A stretch of 64,000 nt of DNA from Symbiodinium natans (Eukaryota > Sar > Dinophyceae > Suessiales > Symbiodiniaceae). Shown here piece after piece: positions 42,101-54,700 of the stretch; the first letter of the stretch is position 1, and the number at the start of each line of letters is the position of its first letter. The notes under the pieces were generated by a model. The model did not search any database. It was not told the origin of the DNA and worked only from the letters and a program-made list of their open reading frames with translations. The position numbers and the translations under genes were made by a program. The stretch lies in NCBI GenBank assembly GCA_905221605.1, contig CAJNDS010002389.1, forward strand, positions 124,001 to 188,000. The letters are read 5' to 3'.

Positions 42101-42289
42101 ACAGTTGTCATCCATGGAAGCAGCAGATAAACCATGCATAGACTTCAGATCTGATGGCTTTCAGAATGTTGTCTCACTCGTTATGCTTTTGCACATGGCG
42201 TCCTAGGCTTTAGTCCATTCACTCAAGCATGGATTTTCTTCGCACTAGCCACGTTTTGTGCACGTATGCCCTTGAACCAGACGTTACAG
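39129..42289. other. Intergenic, no gene recognised
   Basis: A basic, Cys/His-containing minus ORF (39592-39299, 97 codons) has CLVC and HERTC but fits no zinc-finger pattern I know. The remaining ORFs are short. The duplication at 40315-40983 is the only clear structure. Confidence 0.4.
40315..40983 (+). repeat. Direct duplication, about 210 bp
   Basis: Bases 40315-40532 and 40777-40983 are close copies (shared gactcggctgtgccgtgcaa, gagcgtgaatcctgaattat and tacgttatggatgacatggt). The copies are about 245 bp apart. No gene motif; function unknown. Confidence 0.9.
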
Positions 42290-42414
42290 GTGATTGGGAG
42301 CTTTCTCCGGCAGTTCCCTGCGAAACATCGTGTGGAGGTGGCAGCAGCTGGCAGCAGGTTTGTGTTGAGACAGATGTTGCCAACTGCACTACAACAAGTG
42401 TTGTTGAGATTCGA
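42290..42414 (+). CDS. Candidate exon with thrombospondin type-1-like motif
   Basis: After a cag|G acceptor the frame reads GDWELSPAVPCETSCGGGSS, then WQQVCVETDVANC. The spacing W, CxxxCGGG, C and C resembles a TSP1 repeat, an extracellular adhesion module. A competing frame over the same bases is also open, and the exon end is not defined, so the call is tentative. Confidence 0.22.
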
Positions 42415-43421
42415 CATGTTGTTTCAAGGTTTCATGTGGAGTTGCAAAGATACTGCACGCATGGAGTTAGGTGGAAGGTGTGTCGGCATTCTTGCGAATG
42501 TTCCCCCCCCCCCTAATCTTCTGGTGACTTACGGCAGGCAGCCCGCTGTGCGTGCCGCATCGGTGTCCACTGTCCGCCAGCCCAGATGGTTCTTTCCACC
42601 CGATATCTTCAGCCCTCCTGCACGGATTGCTCGGAAATCACGATATCTATCAGCTATTACATACACAAATATGTGTTGATAAATGTATATTTCATGTTTT
42701 CCGCTTCTTTTTGCACGATTTTATCCACAAGTTCAGAATGACTTCTCAAAAGACCAGACTTAATATTGAAACCCGCGAAGAATAGATTGTGTGGTGGGCT
42801 TCCTGACGCCAAGCTTTTTCGGTGTGGCTTCCTTTGCATCTGCACATCCCAAGATCGCAGATGTCACAGAGTTACTCAGGTCTATAGGACCTAAAAGGGT
42901 ATCCCAGAAGGCATCGCAAGGAAAGCTCTGTGAAGGGTGTCACATTCGGATCCAACGACATCCCTGGACGATTCCTCCCCAATTCCCCAATCTGTTCGTG
43001 AGGCCTTTGGGGGTGGACCACGAGCCAGAAGCAGTGGAGCCTCGAGGTCTCGACAGCGTTTCGCTGCTTTGGCCCAATGCTTGCACTTCAATTTGCTCCG
43101 GGCCTCGTTTTGTTGCGGCAATTGTGAGGTGAGCAGGATTGCCGGTTTAAGGTTGAGGATGTGGGCTGGAGGCTGTAAGGGGCTTCGGGGTTTAGGGGGT
43201 TGGGCTCAGGCGGCGGGTGGAGGCAGAGCTCAGGTCTGACTTTCAGGCAGCGTAAAGAAGCCGGTGTGTTTAGAGGTGTGAGATTCGCTCGCTTGAGTGC
43301 TTGGGATCTAAAAGCTAGGCTCATGGTCCTTGGCAGGATCTGTTGGAGGTGACAGCTTCCATCCATCCCTCCTTTGCTTCCAATGGCCGGGCTCTCAACG
43401 TGCAGAGCCTCAAGGACCAAG

Positions 43422-43532
43422 GTGTGGTTTGTACTGGGCATGCCCTTTATCCTGCCGGAAGAGCCCCTTAAACTTTACATCGCCTCCGTCTACAGCCACC
43501 CGAAGCCCCAAGCTTTCCATCACGAACTTAAA
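43422..43532 (+). CDS. Candidate exon, unknown protein
   Basis: Bounded by AAG|G (acceptor) and AAA|GC (possible GC donor), this 111-bp phase-0 stretch reads VWFVLGMPFILPEEPLKLYI then ASVYSHPKPQAFHHELK, with natural composition. A neighbouring open stretch (43337-43421, DLLEVTASIHPSFASNGRAL) ends at the same point. No family recognised. Confidence 0.28.
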
Positions 43533-44130
43533 GCACTGAACCTCAGAGCCCAAGCGAGAAGCCCGATGTGCCTCTTGGAAGCACATTTTTTGAGAGCCAC
43601 CACAGGCCGTGCCGTCTCGCCCCGTCCTGGAGAGGCTTGGTGTTTTGGTATGAGTGCCTAGTGTTAAAGTCTCTGTTCTCCAAGAACACACATCACGAAA
43701 AAATCGCAGCTTCTCCAGAGGCCGTCAGCTAAGGCCCTCATTCAGGCTAGTTCATGAAGCCTTTTTGGGCCCTTACATGGCCGAACCAAAAATATCTTTG
43801 TCATCACTTGGGTATGCTCGGAATGCTCATACGGATATGAGTTTCGGTCACCTCAAGCCTTGTTCAGATCTCGGCTCTCAGATCTCTCAGATTGCCCAGG
43901 TTAGGCTCAGATCGGGTTCTCAGAACTTTGGTTGACACAAGTACTACACCTCGTCAATCTGAGTTGGCTCCAGGCTGGGGTTTTTATGGACCTGTTTAAT
44001 CAGTCGCAAACTTTGCGCCATGCCATACTGACAATGTCAAAGCACTGTCAAAGCAAGTTTGCTTGTTGGGTTGGAGCATCAGCGCACGTGTTCCCGAACG
44101 ACGGCCTGCGCACCGTCTTTAGTTGTCAAG

Positions 44131-44352
44131 ATGAAGCCCAAGAGTCTGCTGCAGTACTCAGGAATGGTGTGGGCTTTCGTATCTCACTTCGTCGTAGTCT
44201 CTCTCAATGCTCAAAGTCGTATATTTACATTGGCCCAAGGCCCATCCCAGCAAGACCATTGCCCTAAGGGGGCACATCGGCGACCTGCCACTGCAGACCA
44301 AGTTCAGACGCAGCCGCAGCTGGCCCAGTATCGCCTCGGCTTCGGATTTGAG
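44131..44352 (+). CDS. Candidate first exon with signal peptide
   Basis: An ATG at 44131 opens 74 codons ending at a GT donor after GFGFE. The start MKPKSLLQYSG is followed by a hydrophobic core (MVWAFVSHFVVVSLNA) and a small residue, which fits a signal peptide. The rest is Gln/Pro-rich. An overlapping frame (43932-44267) is also open and equally protein-like, so the reading frame is uncertain. Confidence 0.27.
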
Positions 44353-44616
44353 GTTTGCCACTGGTCCTGGTCCTATGTGAGGATCGCACTTTGCGGTTTG
44401 AAGTTTTGTGCGTGCTGAGCAGTGGCTGTCTTGTGAGCCCGGGGCACGGGTCAACTTTGGGGCTTCGTCCTTACCGTTTTCCAGTTAGAAGGCGGTGTCG
44501 CGATACAAACTGCAGCTACAGGAGCCTGAGACCCCACCAAAGGCGCTGAAACCCTACAACACCCTAGGCTTCACTCTTGCAAGTCGGAAGCGCCTTTACC
44601 CGAAGCCATGACACAG

Positions 44617-44773
44617 GTGGGCCGCGCCGCGTGCCCCGGAGTCGATGCGCTCTGCCCAGGCGCCGTCGCCCCCGTTCTTTTCGTTTCAGTTTCAGCTTGA
44701 CAAAGTTTTCCTCAGCGATGACACAGGTTTGGGTTTTCTGGGTGTGTTGGCTTTTGGCGAGATAGCTGCTCGG
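44617..44773 (+). CDS. Candidate exon, unknown protein
   Basis: Between a cag|G acceptor and a CGG|GTATG donor the frame reads PPFFSFQFQLDKVFLSDDTG and LGFLGVLAFGEIAAR. A further small candidate, RNVKDKFWRTTVRTRLAQHK, ends at a GTACG donor at 45106. Together with the neighbours at 44131 and 45149 this suggests a multi-exon plus-strand gene upstream of the JmjC gene; phases are not resolved. Confidence 0.25.
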
Positions 44774-45148
44774 GTATGAAAGTTCGGCGTGCAGCTGCGT
44801 AACCCTGGGTTTTTTGAACTTGCAGCGCGTTACCAACAAGATGGCTGGCAAAAGGTCTGAAGCACTAGGGCTCCTGTGCACGTGATTAGCTTTGTTGTTG
44901 TATGTGCGTTGATTGGTTATTGTGGCCGTTAAACTTGAAACTTCTTGAAAGGCCACGCTGGATGCCGTCCCATGTCCGAGTTACGTCATGCCTACCAGTG
45001 CAGAAATGAGGGTCGTCACCATTCAGCTGGTAGCATGCAACCATGCGAAACGTGAAGGACAAATTTTGGCGCACAACCGTGCGGACCCGTTTAGCTCAGC
45101 ACAAGGTACGCAATCCTAGACAACGAAAAGCAACACACTACGCGGCCG

Positions 45149-45307
45149 ATGAGGACGCAGTTGCTTCTGGGGCTCAGGCTGATGGAGCAAGCTCTTTCTA
45201 TTCGCCGCGCCCTGATCTTCAGGCTTGAGTCCTTCCTAAATGCGTTCAGGAGTTCTGATACACAGCTTCGAAGGCTTTGCAGCTTCCTGAAAGCGAGAAA
45301 AAGGTAG
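45149..45307 (+). CDS. Short ORF or terminal exon, amphipathic helix
   Basis: A 52-codon frame, MRTQLLLGLRLMEQALSIRR onward, contains IFRLESFLNAFRSSDTQLRR and ends LKARKR with TAG. It is strongly helical and Leu/Arg-rich. It could be a terminal exon (a CAG|G acceptor occurs inside at about 45180) or a small protein. It lies about 360 bp before the JmjC gene, same strand. Confidence 0.27.
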   Translation: MRTQLLLGLRLMEQALSIRRALIFRLESFLNAFRSSDTQLRRLCSFLKARKR

Positions 45308-45671
45308 TAGGCCTGCCCTGTCTTCTTGTGACTTGGTGAGCTATGCAATGCTTTGATCCGGGCATTGTCTGGTTGTGTCGCTTTCGGCCCCAGTAACAGT
45401 GCTTAATCGTGCTTGCAAAATGCCAGAGTTCATCGGAATGGGTTTGGGGGAGATATCATAGATATCCTTCTAAGAAGTCGGCTTCAAGTCAGCTACGGTG
45501 TCTTGGGTGTTGTTATTGTTGTTTCTGAGCTTTGGTCCCAGACCCTAGTTAGTTGCATTTCCACTGGCAACAGTTGGACTTCGAGATCAGTCACATGATC
45601 ATGGTGGATGATGGTGATGATGGTGGTGATCATGCCTGAAGCGAGGACTCAAGCTGAGGTGCTGTAGGCAT

Positions 45672-47821
45672 ATGTGGGCATGGATTGTCTGTGCAGTTCC
45701 ATTCTCCGTGCTGGCGGTGTGGGTCTCCTGGAGCTATCGTATCTTTCAAACGCAGTGCTTCACGCGGCGGCATCCCGCGACACACGTGGGCACGGTGCTA
45801 CTTCAGGCTTCACCGGCAACCTTGAAGGAAGCAGCGGATATTCTAGAGCGGAAGCATGCGCGCAACGAGCCTGTCATCTTTCGAAATGGTAGTGCCATGC
45901 TCGGCTGGCCTCAGGGTGGGTCTTGTTGGACCCCCGCCTGCCTCAAGGAGCAGCTCGGGGCTGTGAGTATCGAAGGTGCCCGCGGTGCCACTTTGGCTCA
46001 GTACTTGGAAGTCTTCTTCGGTGCAAGCTCGGTGGCTCAGGTGCCGGGAGCCTCGTGTTTGGCGGGCAAGTGGCCTCCGTGCTCAATTCAGGCGGGGGCT
46101 CCCTTTTGCACCCGCCCTTGCCTCACCAACGCCACGATCAACTTTGCACTTGCGGCCGATTCCGATGCGCCTTTCGACGACATCTTCAAGGCCCTCACCA
46201 ATCAGTAGGAACATCGTGTTGTGGTCTCTTGCTATGTTGACAGTTGCTTCCACGGTAGAACTGCTGCAGTCTCGAATGTTTGTATGCTCCACAACAAGAC
46301 CTGACTGCAACTTGCCTTCCTGTTTTCGAATCTTGAATTTCACATCTATTTCCTGTGCTTCCCTGCTTGCCCTGAGGCCTCGGGGGCTCTCCCGCTGCTC
46401 CAGCGCCGCGCGCACCGTGGCACAGCTTGGAGCGCCTGGTTGCTGACGCAGCTCGTTCCCTCCGCTCTGGGCTTCGCACCGGGTGCAGAGCCTCGGCTAG
46501 GAACAGGAGATGACTGAAGAATGACTGGCTGGAGTGACGGAAACATTCAGAGGTAGGCGCAGCAGGCTTGCGTTTTCACAAGGTGTTGCGTTCATTTGGT
46601 TGGCACTGATGTACACTGTGCATCACCAGAACATGCATCGACAAGCTCCCAGACTCGAAGTCCCCACTCCTCACAGCAGCCTTGCATGGCGAGTGTCTTT
46701 GCGAGACCTCCACGAACACCGGCATGCCCTCGTACCCTCAGCGAAGCCGCAAACAAGTCCAAGAGCCAAGCCCGTTCCAAGCCAGAGTCCCTTGCAAGGA
46801 TTGGGTCGAGGGGGTGCTGTGGCTGAGCCCCCGTGGTGCGCGGACGGGTTTGCACCAGGACGACGAGCCTTGTTCCGTGCTTCACCAGGCAGGGCGCAGA
46901 GTAGATTTGAGAGTTTCGAGGGCTTATGGGAGCTTCGGTGTTGCATTGGAGGTGCTTTTGCGACTCTGAATTTCGGTCGCTTTGTTCGATGAGCGTTTAG
47001 TCTTGCGATCGTAGGGGCTGTATGCTCCCTGGCTCTTGCGGAGTCTACCACCCATGGGCTAGACAGGGCTGGCAGGCGCGGCCGAAATGAGAGGTCGTTT
47101 GGGGTTGAGGGATCAGCTGCAGCTTCCCTTTCTGGAGGCATACCCCCAACTAGAATCCTGAACCCCTGGGGCATACAGTCCGACAGTCCCCGTACAGATG
47201 TCGAAATCGCATGGATCCGGAAATGTGAGGCCGCAAGAAAGACAGCCCCGAGCTCAAGGCACCTGCCCTGAGGTCCATGGCCGGAAAAAGGTGGCACTTT
47301 TCCCGCCGGAGCAGTCGGAGTTCCTGGCTCCGGAGCGTATGCCCCACTGCTTGTCGGAGCATGGCACTCGGTATGCGCGGCTTCCTATCGATGAGGCCCT
47401 AGATGGTGGCAGAGGACTTCTTGTGACGCTGAACCCGGGAGATGCAGTCTACATTCCAAATGGCTGGTGGCACGCCGTGGAAGCGCTGGATGACGCGGTG
47501 TCGGTCAGCGGGCGTGGTGTCACTTTTTGTGAAGGGATTTCATTCGCTCCCTTCTGGTTCGCGCTCATGCTGTGCCTTGACATCGAAATATGCCAGATAT
47601 GCCAGATCTCGTATTAGAACCTACACTAGTTTTATGTATGTGTGTGTACTGAGTAGTAGTTCGAGTTCACCATCGGCAGGCAGAGGATGCTGCGTCTTCC
47701 CGAGGAGTACGCAGCATTCATTCCGCATGTCTTGGCGCTGGTGCTTCCTGCAGTACTGGCGACTCCAGTCGTTGTTCTTCTCGAAGCTTTCAGACGTGGA
47801 GGTGTTGCAAATCGACATTGA
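45672..47821 (+). CDS. JmjC/cupin-8 domain protein, four modelled exons, membrane-anchored
   Basis: Probable Fe(II)/2-oxoglutarate dioxygenase of the cupin-8 (JmjC, FIH-like) family. Modelled exons are 45672-46190, 46799-46888, 47273 to about 47530, and 47684-47821. The first three joints are phase 0 with GC-AG introns and G after the AG. Exon 1 has an N-terminal helix (WIVCAVPFSVLAVWVSW) and EPVIFRNGSAMLGWP, the family's entry motif. Exon 2 has SPRGARTGLHQDD, giving the metal-binding His and Asp. Exon 3 has HGRKKVALFPP (Lys for 2-oxoglutarate) and NPGDAVYIPNGWWHAV, giving the second metal His. The last exon (RMLRLPEEYAAF then a hydrophobic helix) is less certain, as is the exon 3 donor. All three metal ligands are kept, so activity is plausible; substrate (protein residue) unknown. 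Confidence 0.8.
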
Positions 47822-49643
47822 GAACGGCATCACAACAGCGCTTTTTCAAAGGCGAAGGTGTCGAAAGCAGTTGCACCTTCCATATGGACGGTTCTCGGCA
47901 CTTTGCAAGCTACTGCAAGTTGCCGAGCCACAACGCTCTCGGAACAAGGATGCGCCGAACTATTCAGGAGACCAGGCGAGCTTGTGCTGCACATGCTGAT
48001 GGGTGCCAACTGGCCAGGCCGCTTTCTGCTGTAGGGAACTTGTGGATCAAGACAGGTCGCAGCCGAAGGACAATTAACACCCGGCTCGGTTCACGCCCAG
48101 AGGGCCCTGTGGTACGTGCAGGAACCAGCCCCTAGTTTGTTTGGGATTTGTTGCTCTGGCCCACAAGCTCGAACCCTGCCTCATCCTAAACACACCGGTG
48201 CCGGGAGGGGATCTTTCTTTAGTAAAGCTGGACACATCTGGCATGTAGGCACTTTCCCAACCCCTGAATCCGCATACTCTATGAACCCAAAGCCCGAAAA
48301 AGGATCCCTACTTCTTGGTTTCCTTCGGGTTCCGAGGCCTGATGCCGCCGTGACCATGCCAGCGCCGGGCGGCCAAGAATACGCCGCTACACCGAGGAAT
48401 TTGAGGTTCAAACTTCGCGGATCTGCAGGGTTGGCTCCTTTTTGTGGTAACCCGCAAGCTTAAACAACATGAGGATCTTCTTCGCCTGTGAAGGGTTCGA
48501 GAAGGGTTCGAGGGGCAGACCCTTGCCATTTGGCAAGCTGCTTGGAATGCGCGCGCCTCACTCCATGGCTGCAGTGAGATGACATCCCCATGTCCGTCAA
48601 CATCCAAGACCCGACTTCTCATCCTAATCCTTCTAAAGAATGCCCTAGGCCTGACGCAAGCCCTAAAAAGGTGGAGCATGTTCATCGGGCTGCAGCCCCG
48701 CAAACACGAAACCCTGACTCCTGCCACTCGAAACCCCGGAGCCTCCAGTCCACACCCTGGGCTCCTCATCCCGAAACCTCTTCGTTCTTCGTTGATTTCT
48801 GAAAGCCTCCACCCTTAACCGGCCAACCCTCTGAACCCTTGACGCCTGAACCCTCAATCCTCGGCCTAAGCGAAGCTGAACTGCCAGCACTCCACCCTGA
48901 ACCCTTAGCCAACAAACCCCCTTTTCTGCCAATCACTCCCATGCCTCAACCCAGTCATATCACTCAAAGGGACTCGGCCCCCCTAACCCACCAGACCGCA
49001 GTACGGGGAGGTGGGCCACCGGAGCTCCGACCCAGCCTTCGCCGCAGCCAGGCCCAGTGTCAACGGAAATATCCCGGAAGTTTTAAGGCAACTTTAAGGT
49101 GTTTTGGGGTGTTTTGCTGTGTTTTTCGGCAGGTTTTTTTGATTTGAGCGGCATCGACTCCGAACATGAAGGCGATCAGGCTCAAGGAGGAAAGGAATTG
49201 AAACCATATAGGTGTTGTATAGATTTAATGAGAGCTGCGTCTGTGCCAACTCGAATGCATTTCTGATGAGTCATTATGGTAAACTCTTTCCGTATTGCGA
49301 GCGCGAATCTCATGCGCTGAATCCTTGGCCTCCGATGTTGCGTGACAGCTTTACCCAGAAACCCTCTTAACATAAACGAAAGCTCGAAGCAAGCGGTGTC
49401 CACCAAAGCCCCGAGAGCTCAAGCGAATCAACGGAATCAACGGAACCAACACGCGCACAACTGGACAGCGAGGCGCCATGAGGCCTATCCAGACGGCCAG
49501 TGCTTCGCCTGGAACCTCAGTGTGCTTTTAGTGGAGACCCAATACTCCCGTACTTTCGCGCCATAAGAGGCACGTTTCTTGAAGGACGGTTGCGGTAGTA
49601 GTCGACAAGAAATCCAGACGCAATCGCCGTCGCTATGACAGGA

Positions 49644-49702
49644 GGTACAGACCAACCCAAAAAAACCATTGCTGGTACAGACCAACCCAAAAAACCATTG
49701 CT
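49644..49702 (+). repeat. 29-30-bp tandem duplication
   Basis: Two adjacent copies of ggtacagaccaaccc, an A run and ccattgct, differing by one A in the run. Confidence 0.9.
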
Positions 49703-51599
49703 AGCAAAGCCGCTTTTGTAATTCAACTCACTTACATAAAATGAGGTCTGGATTGGCCCAGGTCAGCATCGCGCAACGAATCGAGTATTCCTTCATTGGG
49801 GGGGGCCCATCCCCAGAGAATCTCGTACAGAATCCGCATGGTATCCCTGCAGCCACACACCCCAGAATCCTGCAGGAATTCTGCAGAGTTTCCTGGAATG
49901 CCCGCTTCCAGAGTGTCCCGACCCCCAATCCTGCATCATCCTTCATCCCGAGATAGAGAATTTTCAGGAATCCATCAAAGGGAGTGCCCCTGAAGTGCCA
50001 AATGGTTGCAGGGTGGGGATTAGTCTCACTCCAAGCTCAAGGTGAACTGACTTGCAGGTCTTTGTGCAAAGTACAGTACGCACCCATAGTTCGCCTGCGC
50101 GAGATGCGGCTTGACTAGGAGTTGAACCAGCAAAACGGCTCGATGCTTTTGCAAGGTGTCTTGACTTGTGCAAATTTGAAAGAATACGACTGAACGATGC
50201 CTCAGGCACAATCGAGATCAGACATAAAGAGCCTTTCGCATCTCTTTCCAGTGGTTCAGGGGTTTTGACCAAGCCCGAATCCCTTCACTCTGACTCCGTC
50301 CACTTGATTTCAATCCTTCCATTGTCTTAACACTTCACCGCTACACTCCCCAGGCTTGGACACCTCAGCTCTCGACCTGAAACCCTGAACCGCCTCAACC
50401 CCAAAGCTTGGAACCCAAACCTGGCACCCGGAGGACGGCCGGCCTCAGTGCCTCGCGTGTCCCTGTGCGAACCTCTGGGAGCCCGGGGTGGGCTCTCGAT
50501 GCGTGTGGGGGTCACTGCGGTTCACCACGCCACGCCAAGTTACGCCACTTGAACGCACGAGGAGAGGATGTAGCTTCTGAGCGGCTCGCAGGAGCTCCTC
50601 AAGCACCATCCTCCGCCGCCGCGGTACAAGCCAGGATTCAGGCTTGATGTTGTGGGGCCTGGTAGGAAGTAAGCCTGTGAGAAGGCTTGGGGTTTCAGGG
50701 CTTCGGGCTGCCAAAGTTGTCCCCACAACGCAGAGGAGTTTTGAGATCTTCTCCTTGGATCCGAGTGTCAACACAGTGTTGTAGTGGTCATGAATGCTAG
50801 AGAGGCTTGTGTTTTGGAGCGGAAGTGCAAGCAACACGATTCAGGGAACATCAAATTGCTGGCACAGCCTGGTGGACCCATGCATTGAATTTGCCAACTT
50901 GGCCCCGTACGAGCTAGTTGATTTTGCCCCACGTGCCCCCACCGGTGGCTCCATCGAGAGTCGACATGCCTCGCTTGGGCCTATCCTACTTGCGCCATAT
51001 GCCATATGCCCCTTCTGCGCCCAAGTAAGGGGGGCATGAAAGCGGGGCAGGTAGGGGAAGTTCTGTATGGCAAGTGTGGGTCACTTGCTTGCCGATCACG
51101 GAATGGATAAACTGTTTGTTGCAAATTAAATATCAGCTTTCGGTCCCCTGTGCATAATTTAGAGGGCGCAGTGGAGAGTGGGGCGTATGGTTCTAGGGCC
51201 TGTAGTATCCTTGGAACCAAGAATAAAGCCAAGCAGCAGCCATAAATCCGATAATCCTAAACCTACAACCCCGAGTAAAGGCCCACTTCCAGAAAGGAAA
51301 TAAGAAGTCTTTTGAAAGCTCGCCAGCCTGCCCGTCATCGCCCACCAGCGCACAGGAGTGCTGTTTGTGTGGCAGGATAGGTACATGAGCTTCGGACTTC
51401 GGAGCGAGCGACATTAGGTGGCAGCCCCAAAAGTTTTAAGTGCAGCAGCTTAAAGATTCAGAGCTCCCTAGACCTTAGTACAGTTCCGTGCAACCTGACC
51501 AGCGTAGACCCCCAGCAGTGAGAGGACTTCCTCGGGGTACTTCGTTTGTACTGCAGTAGTCGACTTTCGAGCCGCCAGAGCTCCGGATATCCTCCAAAA

Positions 51600-51740
51600 A
51601 AGCCCAAACCGACGACAGTTTCGCGTTTGGCGAACCCCAACGTCCAAAAAGCGACGACAGTGTCGCATGTCAGGGTCCCAGACGTCCAAAAGCCGACAGT
51701 GTCGCATTTTTGCAAACCCAGACGGCCAATAGCGACGGCA
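51600..51740 (+). repeat. Imperfect 40-45-bp tandem repeat
   Basis: Four decaying units with cgacgacagtgtcgca and cagacgtccaaaa words. Each unit contains a short gcgac...gtcgc inverted repeat. On minus it reads repeated MRHCRRFLDVG-like peptides, which I take as a by-product. Confidence 0.75.
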
Positions 51741-54700
51741 GTGACGAGGAGGCCATGGAGCCCCCTATAGTGTTGGCCAAGTATCTGCGCGACAAGGTCC
51801 TACACACATGTTATGAAGAGTTGGTCAACATGTGTGCTGTGCATTCTTCCCAAAGACCTTGCGCAAATGCGTTTCTAGTAGCGAGGACCTGAATCTGAAG
51901 CCGTGCCCCGGCAATGTCTGCCATTGTCTGTGCGCCATTGTCCACCATCCCAACACGTTGTGGAGCGTGTTCCCCTACCAACGGAATGTGTGAGTGATGC
52001 ATGGCCCTAGCTGTACATGCCTACCGTTGGTGCATATATTTGGGAGGACCTCCATAGCATCCAACCTGCGGGATCCACCTCCTCGCTGCCGGATGCCGAG
52101 CACTCAGACACCTTCTACATCAGGAAGAGTCTTTCTGTTTGAGTGTGTGAGCGTCTGCAGCATGGATAGTGGAGGCAGTACAAACACACCGCTCTAAGAC
52201 TCTAAGATGCTCTAAGCTCCAACCACCGCACCGACATCGATGAACCCTTTGAAGCTGGGAGTCGCTTCAAATCCTCAGCCACGACGAGTTCGCTTCAACG
52301 TTGAACGGTAAGATTCCCTTGACGCGGTACATCCTCAGCCAGTTCCTATCCCCCAAACGCTAATTCTTTCAGGCGCGGCGGCAGCAGACCGCTGTCCCGA
52401 CCCCAGGGGAGCCGTAACACAGGATCCCAAATCTTGAGTCCTCAACTTCGAATGGAGGTCCATGAGCTGCATGAAGGACGAGCCGCGTTGCTCCAAAAAC
52501 CATGGCAAAGTAGTGTCCGCTCCCTAGGACATAAGGTGTGCAACAACTCTGCAATGGACGGAATTAGAGACCGTTTCTGAGCACCAAATGTCCTTGTGCT
52601 CAGCTGCACCGGCACAAGCTCCAGTGTCCTCCGCATGTATGTTGCAGCTGTGCTCCTCCCCTCGATAATAAAGGTTCCGGTGGCTTCAGTGGTGGCCTTA
52701 GGAAAAATGATTTTGAACGCGCTTACTTCTGTTCGCAGTACCAAGAGTGCACTGCTCCAGCAATTGTTTCAGTATTGCTACAAAGGTTGTGTCCAAGGCG
52801 ATAGTAGAGCTGTGGGTGCCAGAAGGGTTCTACACTGGCACTGCGTGGCATTCAAATGCTGGAAGCCCTGGGCAGCACCCGATGCAGCATGGCAATCTGT
52901 GCGGATCTGTAAGCTGGTTTGGGGGAATCTACGACACATCACAGGGCTTTAGGGCGATTTCCCTGCGGACTTGGTGTTGCAATTCTGTCCTTTATAAGCC
53001 CCCAGCGTGGACGAACTTGAACCCCCGCAACAGGTCGAATCCCCGAAGACGACATACCGAAAGTTCAGGAGTTTCGGGGTTCGGTTCAGGGCGAAGCTCT
53101 CAGTCCTTGAGCTCTAAATCAGCCTCCACTCAAACACACCCCTCATGTTCCTCCTCTTCTCAACACCTTTCCCGTTCTTTGCTGCGCAGCGCCCGGTCGT
53201 TGCCTTCACCACGGCTCCCCGAAGACCGGTGCCGGCACCCACCGCGCCAGCAGCACGGTCCCGGGTGCAGCGCGTGGGCATCCAGGCGTTTTTGGGGCGG
53301 TTCAGAAGTGGGTTTTTTCTGGGCTGTGAAGGTTCTGAGGTTTTTCTGAAGGCCCTTTAGGTCCTTATGTTTTGCCGCTTGTGAGAATTGCATTGTTATT
53401 GGCGTCAAATTCCCAGAGCCGAAGAGGGAGCCTTCAAAGTGTCTGAAAGACAGAACAAAAAATTGCAGCACGCGGTGGGAAGCTTCTCTGTTCAGGTGGT
53501 ACGCCGATTTTTGAAGTGCCGGGCCAGATTCCTGCATCCCGTAGAAAGAGGAGTGTACGCCTGTAGGTTACTTTGCCTTTTGGATTTAAGTCCAGTGGCT
53601 GGCAAAAAACTGGTCTTGTGCAAGTGTTCGTTTCCAAGATGGTTAGTGTCAGACCCGAGAGTTTAACCATACGTGAGATCAAGAATCTCAAGAATGTACA
53701 AAAGGCGACGCGCATGTTTGAAGTTAAGGCTTTCTGAAAGGCTCCCCGATGCCAGCAAGAGGTGCGTACCAAGCCTATGTAAAGTAGGGCGATGACCAAG
53801 ATGCTTTGCAGCAACAAGGCTCCCATTTTCTAGATTGTGCAACTGCCAGCAGAAGCATGGGAAATATCACCTTCGTTTTTCCAAAGGAAGTCCAAGGCAA
53901 CATACAGTCGGAGACGTGCCAAAGTATTCCGGCACATTCTCCCGAGTGTGACTATTGATCCTTTACGAAAGGTGTCCATTGCTCTCTTGACCAAAAGCGA
54001 GCTACACATCCCCGCAAATGTGGATTCAGCATGCGAGTTGAGGGACAAATTTGCTCCGAGGATGTCTGTGAGTCCTTGAAACCAGTGGCTGAGCCCAGCT
54101 GCCCGCTGCAAGCTCGTGCTCACCAGTTTTCCTTAGTATTGCAGCTGATGTTTTGGGAGGCGTCTCCGGGACGCCAAGGCCGCGTGACTGCTGCCAACAT
54201 GCCAAGGACGACTTTTCTATCAAAACATGTACAAGAGAGGCCCAACTCAGCCCAAACACCCTTGAACCTTCTGTATAAGCTCTGCCGAAGTGCGGCAAGG
54301 GTGGCTCCATATTGATCCGAGCGTAACAAGAGACGAGGTTCTTTGCAAGTTTGTTGACAGTGTGGTTCTTGACTGTTACCAGCAACCAGGAGAGTGGCGA
54401 ATTCTGGTCACTCGCGAGGGGCTGAGCTCATGCCAGTTTCAGTGTGTCTTGCTGGGCGGGCCGGGGCGAGCAAGGCAGCTTCAGGGTTTAGGGGGCCTTT
54501 GCGAACGCCAACGTCTCGACAGTATCCGTGCCTTTTATTTTACAGTTTCAGACCCTTCTCCAACACTCAAGCTGGCGAAAGCCCTGATACACTCGGCGTT
54601 GACAGGGGCTCGGTCTCCCGGGAAAGGAATGCCTCGCCCAGCCGGGTTCCCAGAGTGCGCTGCCGGCGCACTCCGGGTGTGTGGGTCTAGGTCAGTCTTG

